From: Bacteroides ovatus
Lineage (GTDB): Bacteria; Bacteroidota; Bacteroidia; Bacteroidales; Bacteroidaceae
Direction: 5' to 3'
DNA: 64,000 nt
Assembly (NCBI RefSeq): GCF_001314995.1
Contig: NZ_CP012938.1
Location: 4,898,001-4,962,000 of the forward strand
Position 1 is the first letter of the stretch. Each line of letters starts with the position of its first letter. This document shows positions 8,884 through 23,906 of the stretch, piece by piece. The position numbers and the translations under genes were made by a program. Below the pieces are notes generated by a model, which made no database searches, was not told the DNA's origin, and was given only the letters and a program-made list of their open reading frames with translations.

Positions 8884-10056
8884 TTATTGAGTAACGGAAC
8901 CTGTTTTCTGAACAAAGTTCAGATTTATTTTCTGCCCTGCCTTAACGTTTATCGCATATTCAGGACCTATTTCCGACCAACTGTCAATCACACTTTTGTT
9001 TTCACGGAACACGATTTTTCCATTAGGTATAGCGAACTCCGTACGCCACCAGTCTTCTCCCGGAACTTTGACGGACATACGCAATTCTCCGCCTCCGGTG
9101 CATACCGGTGAAACAAAGTCTGCATCTGCCGTTGTTGGTGCTTGGAATTTGCCTTTATCGCCGAATGTCCAATCTCCTATAGCATTGCCTATCAGACAAA
9201 CTTCGCCCGGAGCAATATCCAGCGTAAAGGCATAATCAGTCCCTTTGATGCTTACAGACATGATCACTGTATACCAGCCTGTGACATTAACGCTGATATT
9301 TTGTCCGCCAAATCCATCATCCGATCCGGTGAATGCATCCGAGGCTATTGTCAGACGTGGATCGTTGAATCCGATGTATTCTCCTTCTTTAGTACCGAAC
9401 TTGAACATATCAGTGCCTCCGAAATAGAATAAACCGAAGAACTTGGACATTCCGTTTACTGCTGCCAAAGGCACCCAGTTGCTCCAATTACTACCTGCCA
9501 TCGAGCCATTGATAAATATACTGGAAGGTAATTCGAGAGGCGGTACAGCTTTATATCCCAATACTTTGGGAAGTTCAATTACATTCGAAAAAGCGATGCC
9601 ACGACCACTATTGGTCAGTTCCGCTTTCAGGCGTACATAAACGGGTATGGGAGTGGTCGGAAATTCTTCATCGGAGGATGCACTCCACAAGTCTCCCAGT
9701 GCCAATGCAAATTCTAAAGCTTTCACTTCCATTTTGGCAGAAGAATGGGTAGTACCCAAAGTTGTATAATTAGCTTCCGTATTTGTCTCTGCATGAGCGT
9801 CAACGAAAATTTCTTCCAGTGAAATTTGTACTGAATAAGTGGTTGCCATCGGAATCCCGTAATCCGGTTGTGTACAGGTTAATTCCAATGATTCGGAGTT
9901 TTTAAGGTCGTACACGTTGTTGGAAGCAAAAGCTGGCACATTCAGTACGAACGTATCCGGTTCGTTCAACACAGGGTTGCTGTCACGGTCTGCTTCACAG
10001 GCGGACAGAGCTAGTAGCCCCATTGTCAATGTAAATAGTTTATATAGGTTTTTCAT
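8884..10056 (-). CDS. susE: SusE-like outer-membrane starch-binding lipoprotein
   Basis: This 390-residue lipoprotein has signal MKNLYKLFTLTMGLLALSAC with Cys20, then EADRDSNPV. It has an N-terminal Ig-like domain (~30-170, ending with the IELPKVLGYK linker) and two C-terminal starch-binding domains (~180-285, starting SIFINGSMAGSNW, and ~290-390, starting VCLIGNAIGDW). One domain fewer than SusF is the known SusE/SusF difference. The final domain matches the SusF C-terminus in WWRTEF/WWKSEF, VFRENKS and NVKAGQK. It binds starch without hydrolysis and can influence the size of oligosaccharide imported. It sits 35 bp after susD in the same operon. Confidence 0.88.
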   Translation of the reverse strand: MKNLYKLFTLTMGLLALSACEADRDSNPVLNEPDTFVLNVPAFASNNVYDLKNSESLELTCTQPDYGIPMATTYSVQISLEEIFVDAHAETNTEANYTTLGTTHSSAKMEVKALEFALALGDLWSASSDEEFPTTPIPVYVRLKAELTNSGRGIAFSNVIELPKVLGYKAVPPLELPSSIFINGSMAGSNWSNWVPLAAVNGMSKFFGLFYFGGTDMFKFGTKEGEYIGFNDPRLTIASDAFTGSDDGFGGQNISVNVTGWYTVIMSVSIKGTDYAFTLDIAPGEVCLIGNAIGDWTFGDKGKFQAPTTADADFVSPVCTGGGELRMSVKVPGEDWWRTEFAIPNGKIVFRENKSVIDSWSEIGPEYAINVKAGQKINLNFVQKTGSVTQ

Positions 10057-10091
10057 TGTTTTCAGTCTTTAAAACGTGAATAAAGGTTCTA

Positions 10092-11702
10092 TCAATATCC
10101 CGGATTCTGAGTCATATTTGTATTCGTCAGCGTTTCTGTTTTCGGTATCGGATAGAGATTATAGATCGAACTCACACCGTTTCCTTCAAAGGAACCGCCT
10201 TTCCAATCCCAGAGGTAGGTGCTTGAGGTGAAATAGCCATAACGGATCAAATCTGTGCGTCTGAATCCTTCCAGATACAATTCGCGGGCACGTTCATCCA
10301 GAATATAATCTAATGTCAGGTTATTGGCAGAGGGTATTTCTGTTGCTTTGGCACGGTCTCTGAGGGCTTTGATATCCAACCAGGCATTTTGTTGTGCATT
10401 TGCGCCGCCTGCTCTCAAATAGGCTTCCGCGCGAATCAGATAAGCTTCCGCCAAACGGAAGAACGGAATGTCCGTATCAGGAATTTTAGCATCGTGAGCG
10501 GGTTGTCCGTCCGAGCGCAGATTACTCCATTTCATAAATGAAAGTCCGTCGGTGAATTTACCTACACTTTCCAGTTCGGCTTTGCGACCGGTTGTATAGA
10601 ACAAGGCGCGTTCATCTTTTGCAGCAGCCTGCACATCTCTCACATTCTGCCATTTATTATCGGTATATTCGGTGAAAGGAATATCCTCACTGTTTGCGAA
10701 GAACTTGTCAACCAGTGCTTTGCGTGTACGGATACATTCCCAAGGGTCATTTGTTCCGCGATTCGGCATGTCGCTCTTTTGCGTTGCAGCAATCAGGAAG
10801 TAACTTCCTCCGTAACTCTTTGCTTGTACACCATCCTGACGGATAGAAAGGATGATTTCTTTTTTAGCATCGGGATTTTCATCATTGTCTGCCATAAAAA
10901 GTTGTTCGTAATTTCCACACAATCCGTATCCATTGGAGGGATCGAGCACTTTGCCGGCATAGGTGATAGCATCATTCCAACGCGGTTGTCCGGTGTATAC
11001 TTCGGCATTGAGATACAAACGGGCACGCAGCAACCAGCAAGCAGCTTTGTCGGCACGTCCGAAAGGAGCTTGACGCGGTTCGCTCATATCATTTTCGATG
11101 CTTTCCAGTTCGCTTTCAATATAAGCGAACAGTTCGGAGGCCGTCTTTTGAGGAGGATTCTCTTTGGAGAAGTGTTCGGTGAAAGGAGCTTTTCCGAAGG
11201 TGTCCATCAGATAATAGTAAAATAAGGAACGGAGAAAACGGGCTTCGGCACGTTGCTGAACGGAGGTAGCATCCTCTTTTCCGGCGATCTGATCCAGGAA
11301 GAAATTGCAGAGTGTGATATTATATGCTAAACGATTATATAATATTTCTGTCTGCTGATGAGAGGAGTTCCAACGCATATAAGTTAGTTCGGGGATACCG
11401 GCATTTTCTTGCCAGGTCCATATCATCTCATCAGTGCCATATTCATTGTTAGTGAAAAGAGCGCGATAGAAACAGGATTGACCTTCGTCCTTTACTGCGA
11501 TATCCGGATCTTCGCTCAATTTTTGTCCGGTAAGTCCCAGTGAAGCGTATAGTTTGGTAAAGTACATATCTTGGTCGAAGGTGGCAGTCATCTGAGGATC
11601 GATTGGAGATATATCCAGGTCATTGATACAGGAGGTAATTCCGGTGGTCAGGCTAAGGAACAACGCTGCTGAAACTATTGATTTTATATATTTGAACTTC
11701 AT
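10092..11702 (-). CDS. susD: SusD starch-binding outer-membrane lipoprotein
   Basis: This 536-residue SusD/RagB-family lipoprotein has signal MKFKYIKSIVSAALFLSLTTGITSC with lipidated Cys25. The fold signatures are QDMYFTKLYASLGLTGQ near the N-terminus, the TPR-type helices AEARFLRSLFYYYLMDTFG (~150) and PFFRLAEAYLIRAEAYLRAG (~410), and the C-terminal RTDLIRYGYF...YPIPKTE...NMTQNPGY. SusD caps the SusC channel as a lid and supplies a starch-binding site essential for uptake. It lies 29 bp after susC. The length is close to known SusD proteins. Confidence 0.93.
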   Translation of the reverse strand: MKFKYIKSIVSAALFLSLTTGITSCINDLDISPIDPQMTATFDQDMYFTKLYASLGLTGQKLSEDPDIAVKDEGQSCFYRALFTNNEYGTDEMIWTWQENAGIPELTYMRWNSSHQQTEILYNRLAYNITLCNFFLDQIAGKEDATSVQQRAEARFLRSLFYYYLMDTFGKAPFTEHFSKENPPQKTASELFAYIESELESIENDMSEPRQAPFGRADKAACWLLRARLYLNAEVYTGQPRWNDAITYAGKVLDPSNGYGLCGNYEQLFMADNDENPDAKKEIILSIRQDGVQAKSYGGSYFLIAATQKSDMPNRGTNDPWECIRTRKALVDKFFANSEDIPFTEYTDNKWQNVRDVQAAAKDERALFYTTGRKAELESVGKFTDGLSFMKWSNLRSDGQPAHDAKIPDTDIPFFRLAEAYLIRAEAYLRAGGANAQQNAWLDIKALRDRAKATEIPSANNLTLDYILDERARELYLEGFRRTDLIRYGYFTSSTYLWDWKGGSFEGNGVSSIYNLYPIPKTETLTNTNMTQNPGY

Positions 11703-11731
11703 AATAGTCTACTTTTTAATAAATTACAATC

Positions 11732-14700
11732 TTAGAACTGAAGACTTAGCCCGAACAGGATAGTGATCGGATGAGGATAAATGTTCCTGTCAATACCTGC
11801 TACTCCGGCATCATTTCCTGAACTGATAACCGATTCAGGATCGAGTCCTGTATACTTGGTGATAACGAAGGGATTCTGTACAGTACCGTAAATACGGCCG
11901 TTGATACCTTTATAAGCCTGGGACTTCAGTAAATTTTTGAAGCTATAACCTACTGTTATGTTATCACAACGCAAGAATGAAGCATTCTCAACGAAACGAT
12001 CGGACAGATAATAGTCTCCCTTTCCTTCAAATCCCAGATTCACGGCAGCTGTCGGGCGGTTGGAATAGTATCCATGATTAAAGATTCCTCCCTTACCGAC
12101 ACTGGATTTACTGGCCAGTACGTCATTGTACACATAGTTATTCAGGCTGGCACGGAGGGCAAAGCTTAAATCCCAATTTTTATAAGTGAATTTGGAAGTC
12201 AGTCCCATCAATACGTCAGCGGCAGGTTTTTTATAGATATATTTGTCCGAAGCGTTGATGACACCATCTCCGTTACGGTCTACGAACATGTTTTCAATCG
12301 GTTTTCCATCCTTATCATACACTTGTTGGTAAACGAAGAATGAGTTCATCGGATAACCTACTTTCTGTACCTGGCAGGTTGCACCGCTAATACCAGTAGA
12401 TACACCTCCGGTTTCTACATAGTAATTAGAATCATCTCCTCCGGTCAGTTTAGTGATTTCATTTTTGTTCCAAGTGATGTTATATCCCAAGTCCCAGACA
12501 AAATCTTTGGTTACAATAGGTTTGGCATTGATGGTGAATTCAAGCCCCGTATTTTTTAATGAACCGATGTTGCTGATCAGTTGGGTATTAAAGTTAGTCC
12601 CCGCCGCAATCTTTACGGTATTGATTAAATCGTCGGTTTTCCGGTAATAGTAATCCATCGAGCCGGAGATACGTCCGTTCAGGAAAGCAAAGTCGAAACC
12701 TGCGTTATAAGTCGTTGTCTCTTCCCATTTCAGGTCTTCGTTATAAGCTTTAGGACGCATAGTGCCATAATAGGTATCCCCGAAAGGATAATAACCTCCG
12801 GCTGCGTTGACGCGGTACAGTGCCATATAAGGGAAATCATAATCGTCGCCTAAGTTCTGCTGACCCGTGATACCCCATCCGAGGCGGAGTTTCAGATCTG
12901 ACAATACTTCTACGTTTTTCAGGAAATTTTCTTCTTTCAGTTTCCATCCCAAAGCAACAGAAGGGAAGCTACTCCAACGGTTGTCTTTAGAGAAACGGGA
13001 AGAACCGTCCTGGCGGAAAGTGGCTGTCAGCAAATAACGGCTAAGTAATGTATAATTTACGCGGGCAAAATAAGAAACTAATGTACTGTGATGTCCCCAG
13101 GCTGTTTGTGAGCGCAGATTCGGATTGTAGGCTTCGCCTGTTAACGGATTTGTTCCTTGTCCGACTTTATATCCGGTATAGTGGAAATGTTGCTCTTCAC
13201 CACCCAGTATTACGTCGACATAATGATCCCCGATTTCTTTGGAATATTGTGCATAGGCATTCACCGACAGGTTATATTTGTAGCCGTAGTCAGTCCCGTT
13301 CCAACCATAGTAATAAGAGCCCGGGGCATAAGGTGAATTTACATTCTTTTCCTTACCTTCCGAGTAGTCACCGCCTACGTTAGCATGGATATGCAGGTCA
13401 GGGAGGAAGTGGAATTTATAGTCTACTTCTACATTGCTGATAAAACTGGTGTTTCTGGAAGTATGTTTCTTTAGTTTCAGTAGGGAAACAGGGTTGGCGG
13501 TTGAATTACTTTCCAGTGTAAGCGGCCATTCCGGATCGTTATATGAACTACCGTCACTGGTCGGTTGGTAGAATCCACCGAAGTTTTTGTACATGTCCGA
13601 AGAGTCATATACAGGTTGGGTCGGGTCCATGGTCAAAGCTGCGCCGATAGCCCCGTCGTCAGCATAACGTTGGTTGGCCCACATCATTTTAGCATTGATA
13701 TTGAACTTCAGGTGATCTTTAAAGAAAGAGGGTGTCAGATTGACGGAGGCGGTATAACGCTCGAAATTAGATGTCATCAGGATCCCATTCTGATTGGTGT
13801 AACCGAAAGAAACACGATAAGGCATATTTTTCAAACCACCGCTTACAGTCACGTTATGGTCTGTACTAACGGCTGTCTGGAAAATTTCTTTCTGCCAGTC
13901 AGTGTTTGCTTCACCGAAGGGGCTTGGAGCATTTCCTTCACCATAAAGTTTGGATACGTATCCTTTGAATTCATTGGCATCCATTACGTCTATTGTCTTT
14001 TGCAGTATACCGGCGGAAACGTTACCTTCATAGTTCACCTGTGGTTTGCTGCCTGCTTTCCCTTTCTTTGTAGTGATGATAATCACACCATTAGAAGCAC
14101 GTGAACCATAGATGGCGGTGGCCGAAGCATCTTTCAAAACAGTGAAAGTTTCGATGTCATTCGGATTTACCATTGCCAAAGGATTAGTCAAACCTTGCAC
14201 ACCGCTATTATCCATTGCCAGTCCGTCGATAACGATCAACGGATCGTTTTTGGCGTTCAATGATGAACCACCGCGAATACGAATCGTAGCTCCTCCACCC
14301 GGAGTACCGCTGGAAATTACATTCACACCGGCTATTTTACCTGTTATCATATCCTGTGCGCTGGTGGTTACTCCTTTGCTGATTTTATCCGGCTTGATGG
14401 CAGTAACTGATCCCGTCAAGTCGTTTTTCTTTACTGTTCCGTAACCTACAACGACTACGGCGTCCAATACTTGAGAGTCATCTTCCAGTGTGACCATTAC
14501 CGAAGGAGCTGCTTTAATTTCTGCTGCTTTGTAACCGACGAATGTAATGGACAGAATAGAATTTTGAGGAACATTCAATGTGAAGTTACCGTCAAAGTCA
14601 GTGATGGTACCCGTTGTGGTACCCTTGGCAATGACATTGGCGCCAATCACGGGTTCGCCCATAGCATCTTTCACATGTCCTTTGACTGTGATTTGCTGTG

Positions 14701-14779
14701 CATAAGCGCCCAATGATAAAAACATCCCTATTAACAAGGGGAGAATCGTTTGAACGATTCTAAATTTAACTTGCTTCAT
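11732..14779 (-). CDS. susC: SusC TonB-dependent outer-membrane maltooligosaccharide transporter
   Basis: The 1015-residue protein has a signal peptide ending GAYAQ and a carboxypeptidase-D-like regulatory domain (~28-105: VKGHVKDAMGEPVIGANV and GTTTGTITDFDGNFTLNV). A TonB box region (VLDAVVVVGYGTVKKNDLTG) and a plug domain (~115-225, IRIRGGSSLNAKNDPLIVIDG) follow, then a 22-strand barrel ending in LFGLSLQF with a terminal Phe. There is no STN domain, in agreement with control by SusR rather than an ECF sigma factor. It imports starch fragments with SusD as lid. It lies 105 bp after susB, with no obvious TAnnTTTG promoter in the gap, so it is probably transcribed from the susB promoter. Confidence 0.95.
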   Translation of the reverse strand: MKQVKFRIVQTILPLLIGMFLSLGAYAQQITVKGHVKDAMGEPVIGANVIAKGTTTGTITDFDGNFTLNVPQNSILSITFVGYKAAEIKAAPSVMVTLEDDSQVLDAVVVVGYGTVKKNDLTGSVTAIKPDKISKGVTTSAQDMITGKIAGVNVISSGTPGGGATIRIRGGSSLNAKNDPLIVIDGLAMDNSGVQGLTNPLAMVNPNDIETFTVLKDASATAIYGSRASNGVIIITTKKGKAGSKPQVNYEGNVSAGILQKTIDVMDANEFKGYVSKLYGEGNAPSPFGEANTDWQKEIFQTAVSTDHNVTVSGGLKNMPYRVSFGYTNQNGILMTSNFERYTASVNLTPSFFKDHLKFNINAKMMWANQRYADDGAIGAALTMDPTQPVYDSSDMYKNFGGFYQPTSDGSSYNDPEWPLTLESNSTANPVSLLKLKKHTSRNTSFISNVEVDYKFHFLPDLHIHANVGGDYSEGKEKNVNSPYAPGSYYYGWNGTDYGYKYNLSVNAYAQYSKEIGDHYVDVILGGEEQHFHYTGYKVGQGTNPLTGEAYNPNLRSQTAWGHHSTLVSYFARVNYTLLSRYLLTATFRQDGSSRFSKDNRWSSFPSVALGWKLKEENFLKNVEVLSDLKLRLGWGITGQQNLGDDYDFPYMALYRVNAAGGYYPFGDTYYGTMRPKAYNEDLKWEETTTYNAGFDFAFLNGRISGSMDYYYRKTDDLINTVKIAAGTNFNTQLISNIGSLKNTGLEFTINAKPIVTKDFVWDLGYNITWNKNEITKLTGGDDSNYYVETGGVSTGISGATCQVQKVGYPMNSFFVYQQVYDKDGKPIENMFVDRNGDGVINASDKYIYKKPAADVLMGLTSKFTYKNWDLSFALRASLNNYVYNDVLASKSSVGKGGIFNHGYYSNRPTAAVNLGFEGKGDYYLSDRFVENASFLRCDNITVGYSFKNLLKSQAYKGINGRIYGTVQNPFVITKYTGLDPESVISSGNDAGVAGIDRNIYPHPITILFGLSLQF

Positions 14780-14884
14780 GCATTTAAAAAATTAAAGTTA
14801 ACAATATAGTAATATTATTTCTCTCTCTTAAAAGTTTCTTTAAAAATACCTATTGAAAACACTTTTTTTAAGACTATCCTTTAT

Positions 14885-17182
<2,298 letters not shown>

Positions 17183-17196
17183 TCACTTTTTTGCTT

Positions 17197-17221
17197 GATT
17201 AGAATAAAAATACAAGTTTGT
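17197..17221 (-). promoter_or_regulatory. Candidate SusR operator upstream of susB
   Basis: Plus-strand pattern GATTAGAATnnAAATAnAAnnnTGT. It matches the block upstream of susA at 19 of 25 positions and starts exactly 32 bases from the first base of the CAAATGTA -7 complement in both promoters. SusR is known to activate both susA and susB, so this is the natural binding-site candidate. SusR binding is inference. Confidence 0.55.
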
Positions 17222-17298
17222 ATAAATGCTAGTATCTTGTTTTATAATTGTTTATCTATCTGATTTCATTGGATAAATATAAGTCGTAGTGAACTTGC

Positions 17299-20992
<3,694 letters not shown>

Positions 20993-21112
20993 TGTTATTC
21001 ACAGATAGCAATATGTTATTACTTCGTAATATACGAGCCAATAATGCTTGTGTATAAAGCAAATATCTACTTTTAGTGTTCAATAATCCACTGTGCATCT
21101 CTCTTTTTTTTC

Positions 21113-21120
21113 TACCTTTG
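21113..21120 (+). promoter_or_regulatory. Promoter -7 element for the alkaline phosphatase gene
   Basis: TACCTTTG fits TAnnTTTG, 34 bp before the start at 21154. Confidence 0.6.
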
Positions 21121-21153
21121 TAGACAACTAATCTAAAATAAATATACTAGAAA

Positions 21154-22554
21154 ATGAAAAAGTTAGTCTACACACTGTTCTTTGTCCTTATCTCCGTTGT
21201 AGCCAACGGGCAGGCAAAGTACGTATTCTATTTCATCGGAGATGGAATGGGAGTCAATCAAGTAAATGGTACGGAGATGTATCAGGCGGAAATTCAAAAT
21301 GGTCGTATTGGAGTCGAGCCTTTGTTATTTACTCAATTTCCGGTTGCTACCGTAGCAACCACTTTCTCTGCTAAAAATTCAGTAACAGACTCTGCAGCTG
21401 CAGGTACTGCATTGGCAACAGGAAAGAAAACTTATAATGGCGCTATTTCTGTAGGAGAAGATAAAAATGCTATTCAGACTGTCGCAGAAAAAGCAAAGAA
21501 AGCAGGAAAAAAGGTGGGCGTAACGACTTCTGTCAGTGTGGATCATGCTACTCCTGCCGCATTTTATGCACATCAACCCGATCGTAATATGAATTATGAA
21601 ATTGCTCTTGATTTGCCGAAAGCCAATTTCGATTTTTATGCAGGCGGTGGTTTCTTGAAACCTACCACCACTTATGACAAGAAAGAAGCTCCGAGCATTT
21701 TCCCTATTTTTGAAGAGGCAGGATATACAGTAGCACGTGGTTACAATGACTATAAGGCAAAAGCTGCAAAAGCAGAAAAGATGATCTTGATTCAGGAAGA
21801 GGGAGCCAATCCTTCTTGTCTGCCTTATGCTATTGACCGCAAAGAGAATGATTTGACATTAGCACAAATTACGGAAAGTGCTATTGACTTTCTTACTAAA
21901 GGCAATAATAAAGGCTTTTTCCTGATGGTAGAAGGAGGTAAAATAGACTGGGCATGCCACGCTAATGACGCCGCTACTGTGTTCAACGAAGTGAAAGACA
22001 TGGATAATGCCATCAAAGTAGCTTATGAATTCTATAAGAAACATCCGAAAGAAACGCTGATTGTGATTACCGCAGACCATGAAACAGGTGGTATCGTGCT
22101 CGGTACGGGAAAATATGCGTTGAACCTGAAAGCATTGCAATATCAGAAACATTCTGCTGACGGACTTTCACAACGTATCAGTGAATTGAGAAAATCAAAA
22201 GGCAATAAAGTCACTTGGGAGGACATGAAAACATTCCTCGGCGAAGAAATGGGCTTCTGGAAACAATTCCCTCTTTCTTGGGAACAGGAAAAGACGTTGC
22301 GTGATGAATTTGAGAAATCATTCGTGAAGAATAAAGTCGTATTTGCTGAAAGTATGTACTCTAAGAGCGAACCGATGGCTGCACGTGCAAAGGAAGTGAT
22401 GGATGAAATCGCTATGATAGGTTGGGTAAGTGGCGGGCACTCTGCCGGTTATGTTCCTGTATTTGCTATTGGTGCAGGTTCTCAACTGTTTGGTGAGAAG
22501 ATTGACAATACAGAAATTCCTAAAAGAATTGCGAAAGCTGCAGGATATAAATAA
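21154..22554 (+). CDS. Secreted alkaline phosphatase (PhoA superfamily)
   Basis: The 466-residue protein has signal peptide MKKLVYTLFFVLISVVANGQ. The alkaline phosphatase core is complete: FIGDGMG (metal Asp30), VTDSAAAGTALATG (nucleophile Ser80), VDHATPAAFYAH, EGGKIDWACHANDA, ITADHETGG and SGGHSAGYVPVF (metal His residues). It releases phosphate from monoesters in the periplasm or at the cell surface. The C-terminal region (~340-420) carries a helical insertion typical of Bacteroides members. It stands alone, with its own promoter and a strong terminator shared with convergent efp. No Pho-type regulatory site was recognised. Confidence 0.9.
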   Translation: MKKLVYTLFFVLISVVANGQAKYVFYFIGDGMGVNQVNGTEMYQAEIQNGRIGVEPLLFTQFPVATVATTFSAKNSVTDSAAAGTALATGKKTYNGAISVGEDKNAIQTVAEKAKKAGKKVGVTTSVSVDHATPAAFYAHQPDRNMNYEIALDLPKANFDFYAGGGFLKPTTTYDKKEAPSIFPIFEEAGYTVARGYNDYKAKAAKAEKMILIQEEGANPSCLPYAIDRKENDLTLAQITESAIDFLTKGNNKGFFLMVEGGKIDWACHANDAATVFNEVKDMDNAIKVAYEFYKKHPKETLIVITADHETGGIVLGTGKYALNLKALQYQKHSADGLSQRISELRKSKGNKVTWEDMKTFLGEEMGFWKQFPLSWEQEKTLRDEFEKSFVKNKVVFAESMYSKSEPMAARAKEVMDEIAMIGWVSGGHSAGYVPVFAIGAGSQLFGEKIDNTEIPKRIAKAAGYK

Positions 22555-22571
22555 TAGAACTGTATGAATAT

Positions 22572-22612
22572 AAAAATAGCCGGAAGTCCTTGGAATCCCG
22601 GCTATTTTTATA
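22572..22612. terminator. Bidirectional terminator between alkaline phosphatase and efp
   Basis: A perfect 12-bp stem (AAAAATAGCCGG, 22572-22583, with 22598-22609) has A/T-rich flanks that give a T-run on both strands. Confidence 0.85.
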
Positions 22613-22624
22613 TGTTTTTGCAAA

Positions 22625-23191
22625 TTATGCTTTCACACGTCCTACGTAAGAACCGTCACGAGTATCGATTTCGATTGTTTCACCCTCGCTGATGAACAAA
22701 GGAACACGTACTGTTGCACCTGATTCCACAGTTGCAGGTTTCAGTGTGTTAGTAGCTGTATCACCTTTCATGCCCGGTTCTGTATAAGTCACCTTCATCT
22801 GAACCTTGATCGGCATGTCTGCATAAAGTACAGTTTCAGTAGAAGCATCAGAAACAACTTCCAATACTGAACCTTCGAGCAGGAAGTCAACACCATTAAT
22901 CAGATCGTGAGCGATAGGATGTTGGTCGAATGTTTCCTGGTTCATAAAGATATAATCTTCTCCTTCTTTATACAAAAATTGGTATGGACGACGTTCTACA
23001 CGTACATCTTCCAACTTTTCACCGATGTTGAAACGGCGTTCGAGAACGTATCCGCTAACTACATCTTTCAGTTTAGTACGCATAAAAGTGTTACCTTTAC
23101 CTGGTTTTACATGCAGGAATTCTACACAGAAATAGAGCTTTCCGTCCATACGGATACAAGTTCCGTTTTTGATGTCTTGAGCATTAATCAT
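22625..23191 (-). CDS. efp: Translation elongation factor P
   Basis: The 188-residue, three-domain EF-P begins MINAQDIKNGTCIRMDGKLY. The domain I loop VKPGKGNTF carries the conserved Lys32 that is modified in many bacteria; domains II and III follow, ending IEIDTRDGSYVGRVKA. It rescues ribosomes stalled at polyproline. The lysine could be modified by an EpmA-like pathway or used unmodified; no modification enzyme is nearby. It has its own promoter with both elements and is convergent with the phosphatase gene. Confidence 0.95.
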   Translation of the reverse strand: MINAQDIKNGTCIRMDGKLYFCVEFLHVKPGKGNTFMRTKLKDVVSGYVLERRFNIGEKLEDVRVERRPYQFLYKEGEDYIFMNQETFDQHPIAHDLINGVDFLLEGSVLEVVSDASTETVLYADMPIKVQMKVTYTEPGMKGDTATNTLKPATVESGATVRVPLFISEGETIEIDTRDGSYVGRVKA

Positions 23192-23249
23192 ACTGCTATT
23201 TTTCTTATTATATTATTGTTATTTAATTGTTTTCGCAGGAATTCGACTG

Positions 23250-23281
23250 CAAAAGTAATCTAAATCGGTAAAAAACACAAA
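23250..23281 (-). promoter_or_regulatory. efp promoter (-7 and -33)
   Basis: On the minus strand, -33 TTTG (23278-23281) and -7 TACTTTTG (23250-23257) are separated by 20 bp, matching the full Bacteroides consensus. Confidence 0.7.
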
Positions 23282-23331
23282 AACTTTTGAGCAAAAATGA
23301 GTTATCTCTTGGTTAATTTAAAAAAAGTGCC

Positions 23332-23339
23332 TATTTTTG
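23332..23339 (+). promoter_or_regulatory. rpmH promoter -7 element
   Basis: TATTTTTG, with TTGG about 20 bp upstream as a -33-like element, precedes rpmH at 23384. Confidence 0.6.
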
Positions 23340-23383
23340 CAGCCCGATTACGTAGAATAATAACATAAAAACAAGATACAGTA

Positions 23384-23542
23384 ATGAAAAGAACATTTCA
23401 ACCCTCTAACAGAAAGAGAAAGAACAAACACGGTTTCCGTGAGAGAATGGCATCGGCTAATGGTCGTAGAGTATTAGCTGCTCGTCGTGCGAAAGGCAGA
23501 AAGAAACTGACTGTTTCTGATGAGTACAACGGACAAAAGTGA
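23384..23542 (+). CDS. rpmH: 50S ribosomal protein L34
   Basis: The short frame from ATG 23384 to TGA 23542 encodes 52 residues beginning [20 protein letters not shown] and continuing [20 protein letters not shown], the nearly invariant L34 sequence, with a short acidic tail ending DEYNGQK. It is a basic structural protein of the large ribosomal subunit. It has its own promoter and an immediate terminator. rnpA and dnaA, often next to rpmH in other phyla, are not here. Confidence 0.97.
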   Translation: MKRTFQPSNRKRKNKHGFRERMASANGRRVLAARRAKGRKKLTVSDEYNGQK

Positions 23543-23564
23543 TAATCACTTGTCATCAGGAAAC

Positions 23565-23602
23565 AAAAAAGGCGGAGAATTTAATCTTCGCCTTTTTTGT
23601 TT
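23565..23602 (+). terminator. rpmH terminator
   Basis: A 14-bp stem (23565-23578 with 23585-23598, one G-T wobble) ends in a T6 run. Confidence 0.85.
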
Positions 23603-23712
23603 CTCTGTTTTTCAAGGGGATAGTATGTTAAAAAGCGGTATTGTTTGCTCTTATTTATGACTTTTTGCTTTTCTTTGTGAGATTAAATAAAACTCATAAA
23701 CGAACATACGCG

Positions 23713-23829
23713 ATGGTAGAGTATATCCGGGACATGAAACCCCGTATCATTATAATAAGGTTGTTGAAATCTATAGGAGTGGGGATTATAGTTGCAGCAA
23801 TTCTGGCGATGATAAGCGTCTTTGCATAA
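23713..23829 (+). CDS. Possible 38-residue single-span membrane protein
   Basis: ATG 23713 opens a 38-residue frame. It has a short basic N-terminus (MVEYIRDMKPR) and a hydrophobic stretch (IIIIRLLKSIGVGIIVAAIL) ending AMISVFA, which looks like one membrane helix. No family is recognised and no clean TAnnTTTG promoter precedes it; TTTCTTTG near 23672 is a poor match. It could be a real small membrane protein or chance. Confidence 0.3.
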   Translation: MVEYIRDMKPRIIIIRLLKSIGVGIIVAAILAMISVFA

Positions 23830-23882
23830 TAGGTAGGGACATTTTTCATCGCCTACTTTTTAAAAGTTCAACTATTTTGTCG

Positions 23883-23890
23883 TATCTTTG
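23883..23890 (+). promoter_or_regulatory. Promoter -7 element for PASTA-rluD-ddl
   Basis: TATCTTTG would start transcription near 23897, just before ATG 23907. This rules out the earlier in-frame start at 23877. Confidence 0.6.
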
Positions 23891-23906
23891 GCGCATATTA
23901 ACAGCA

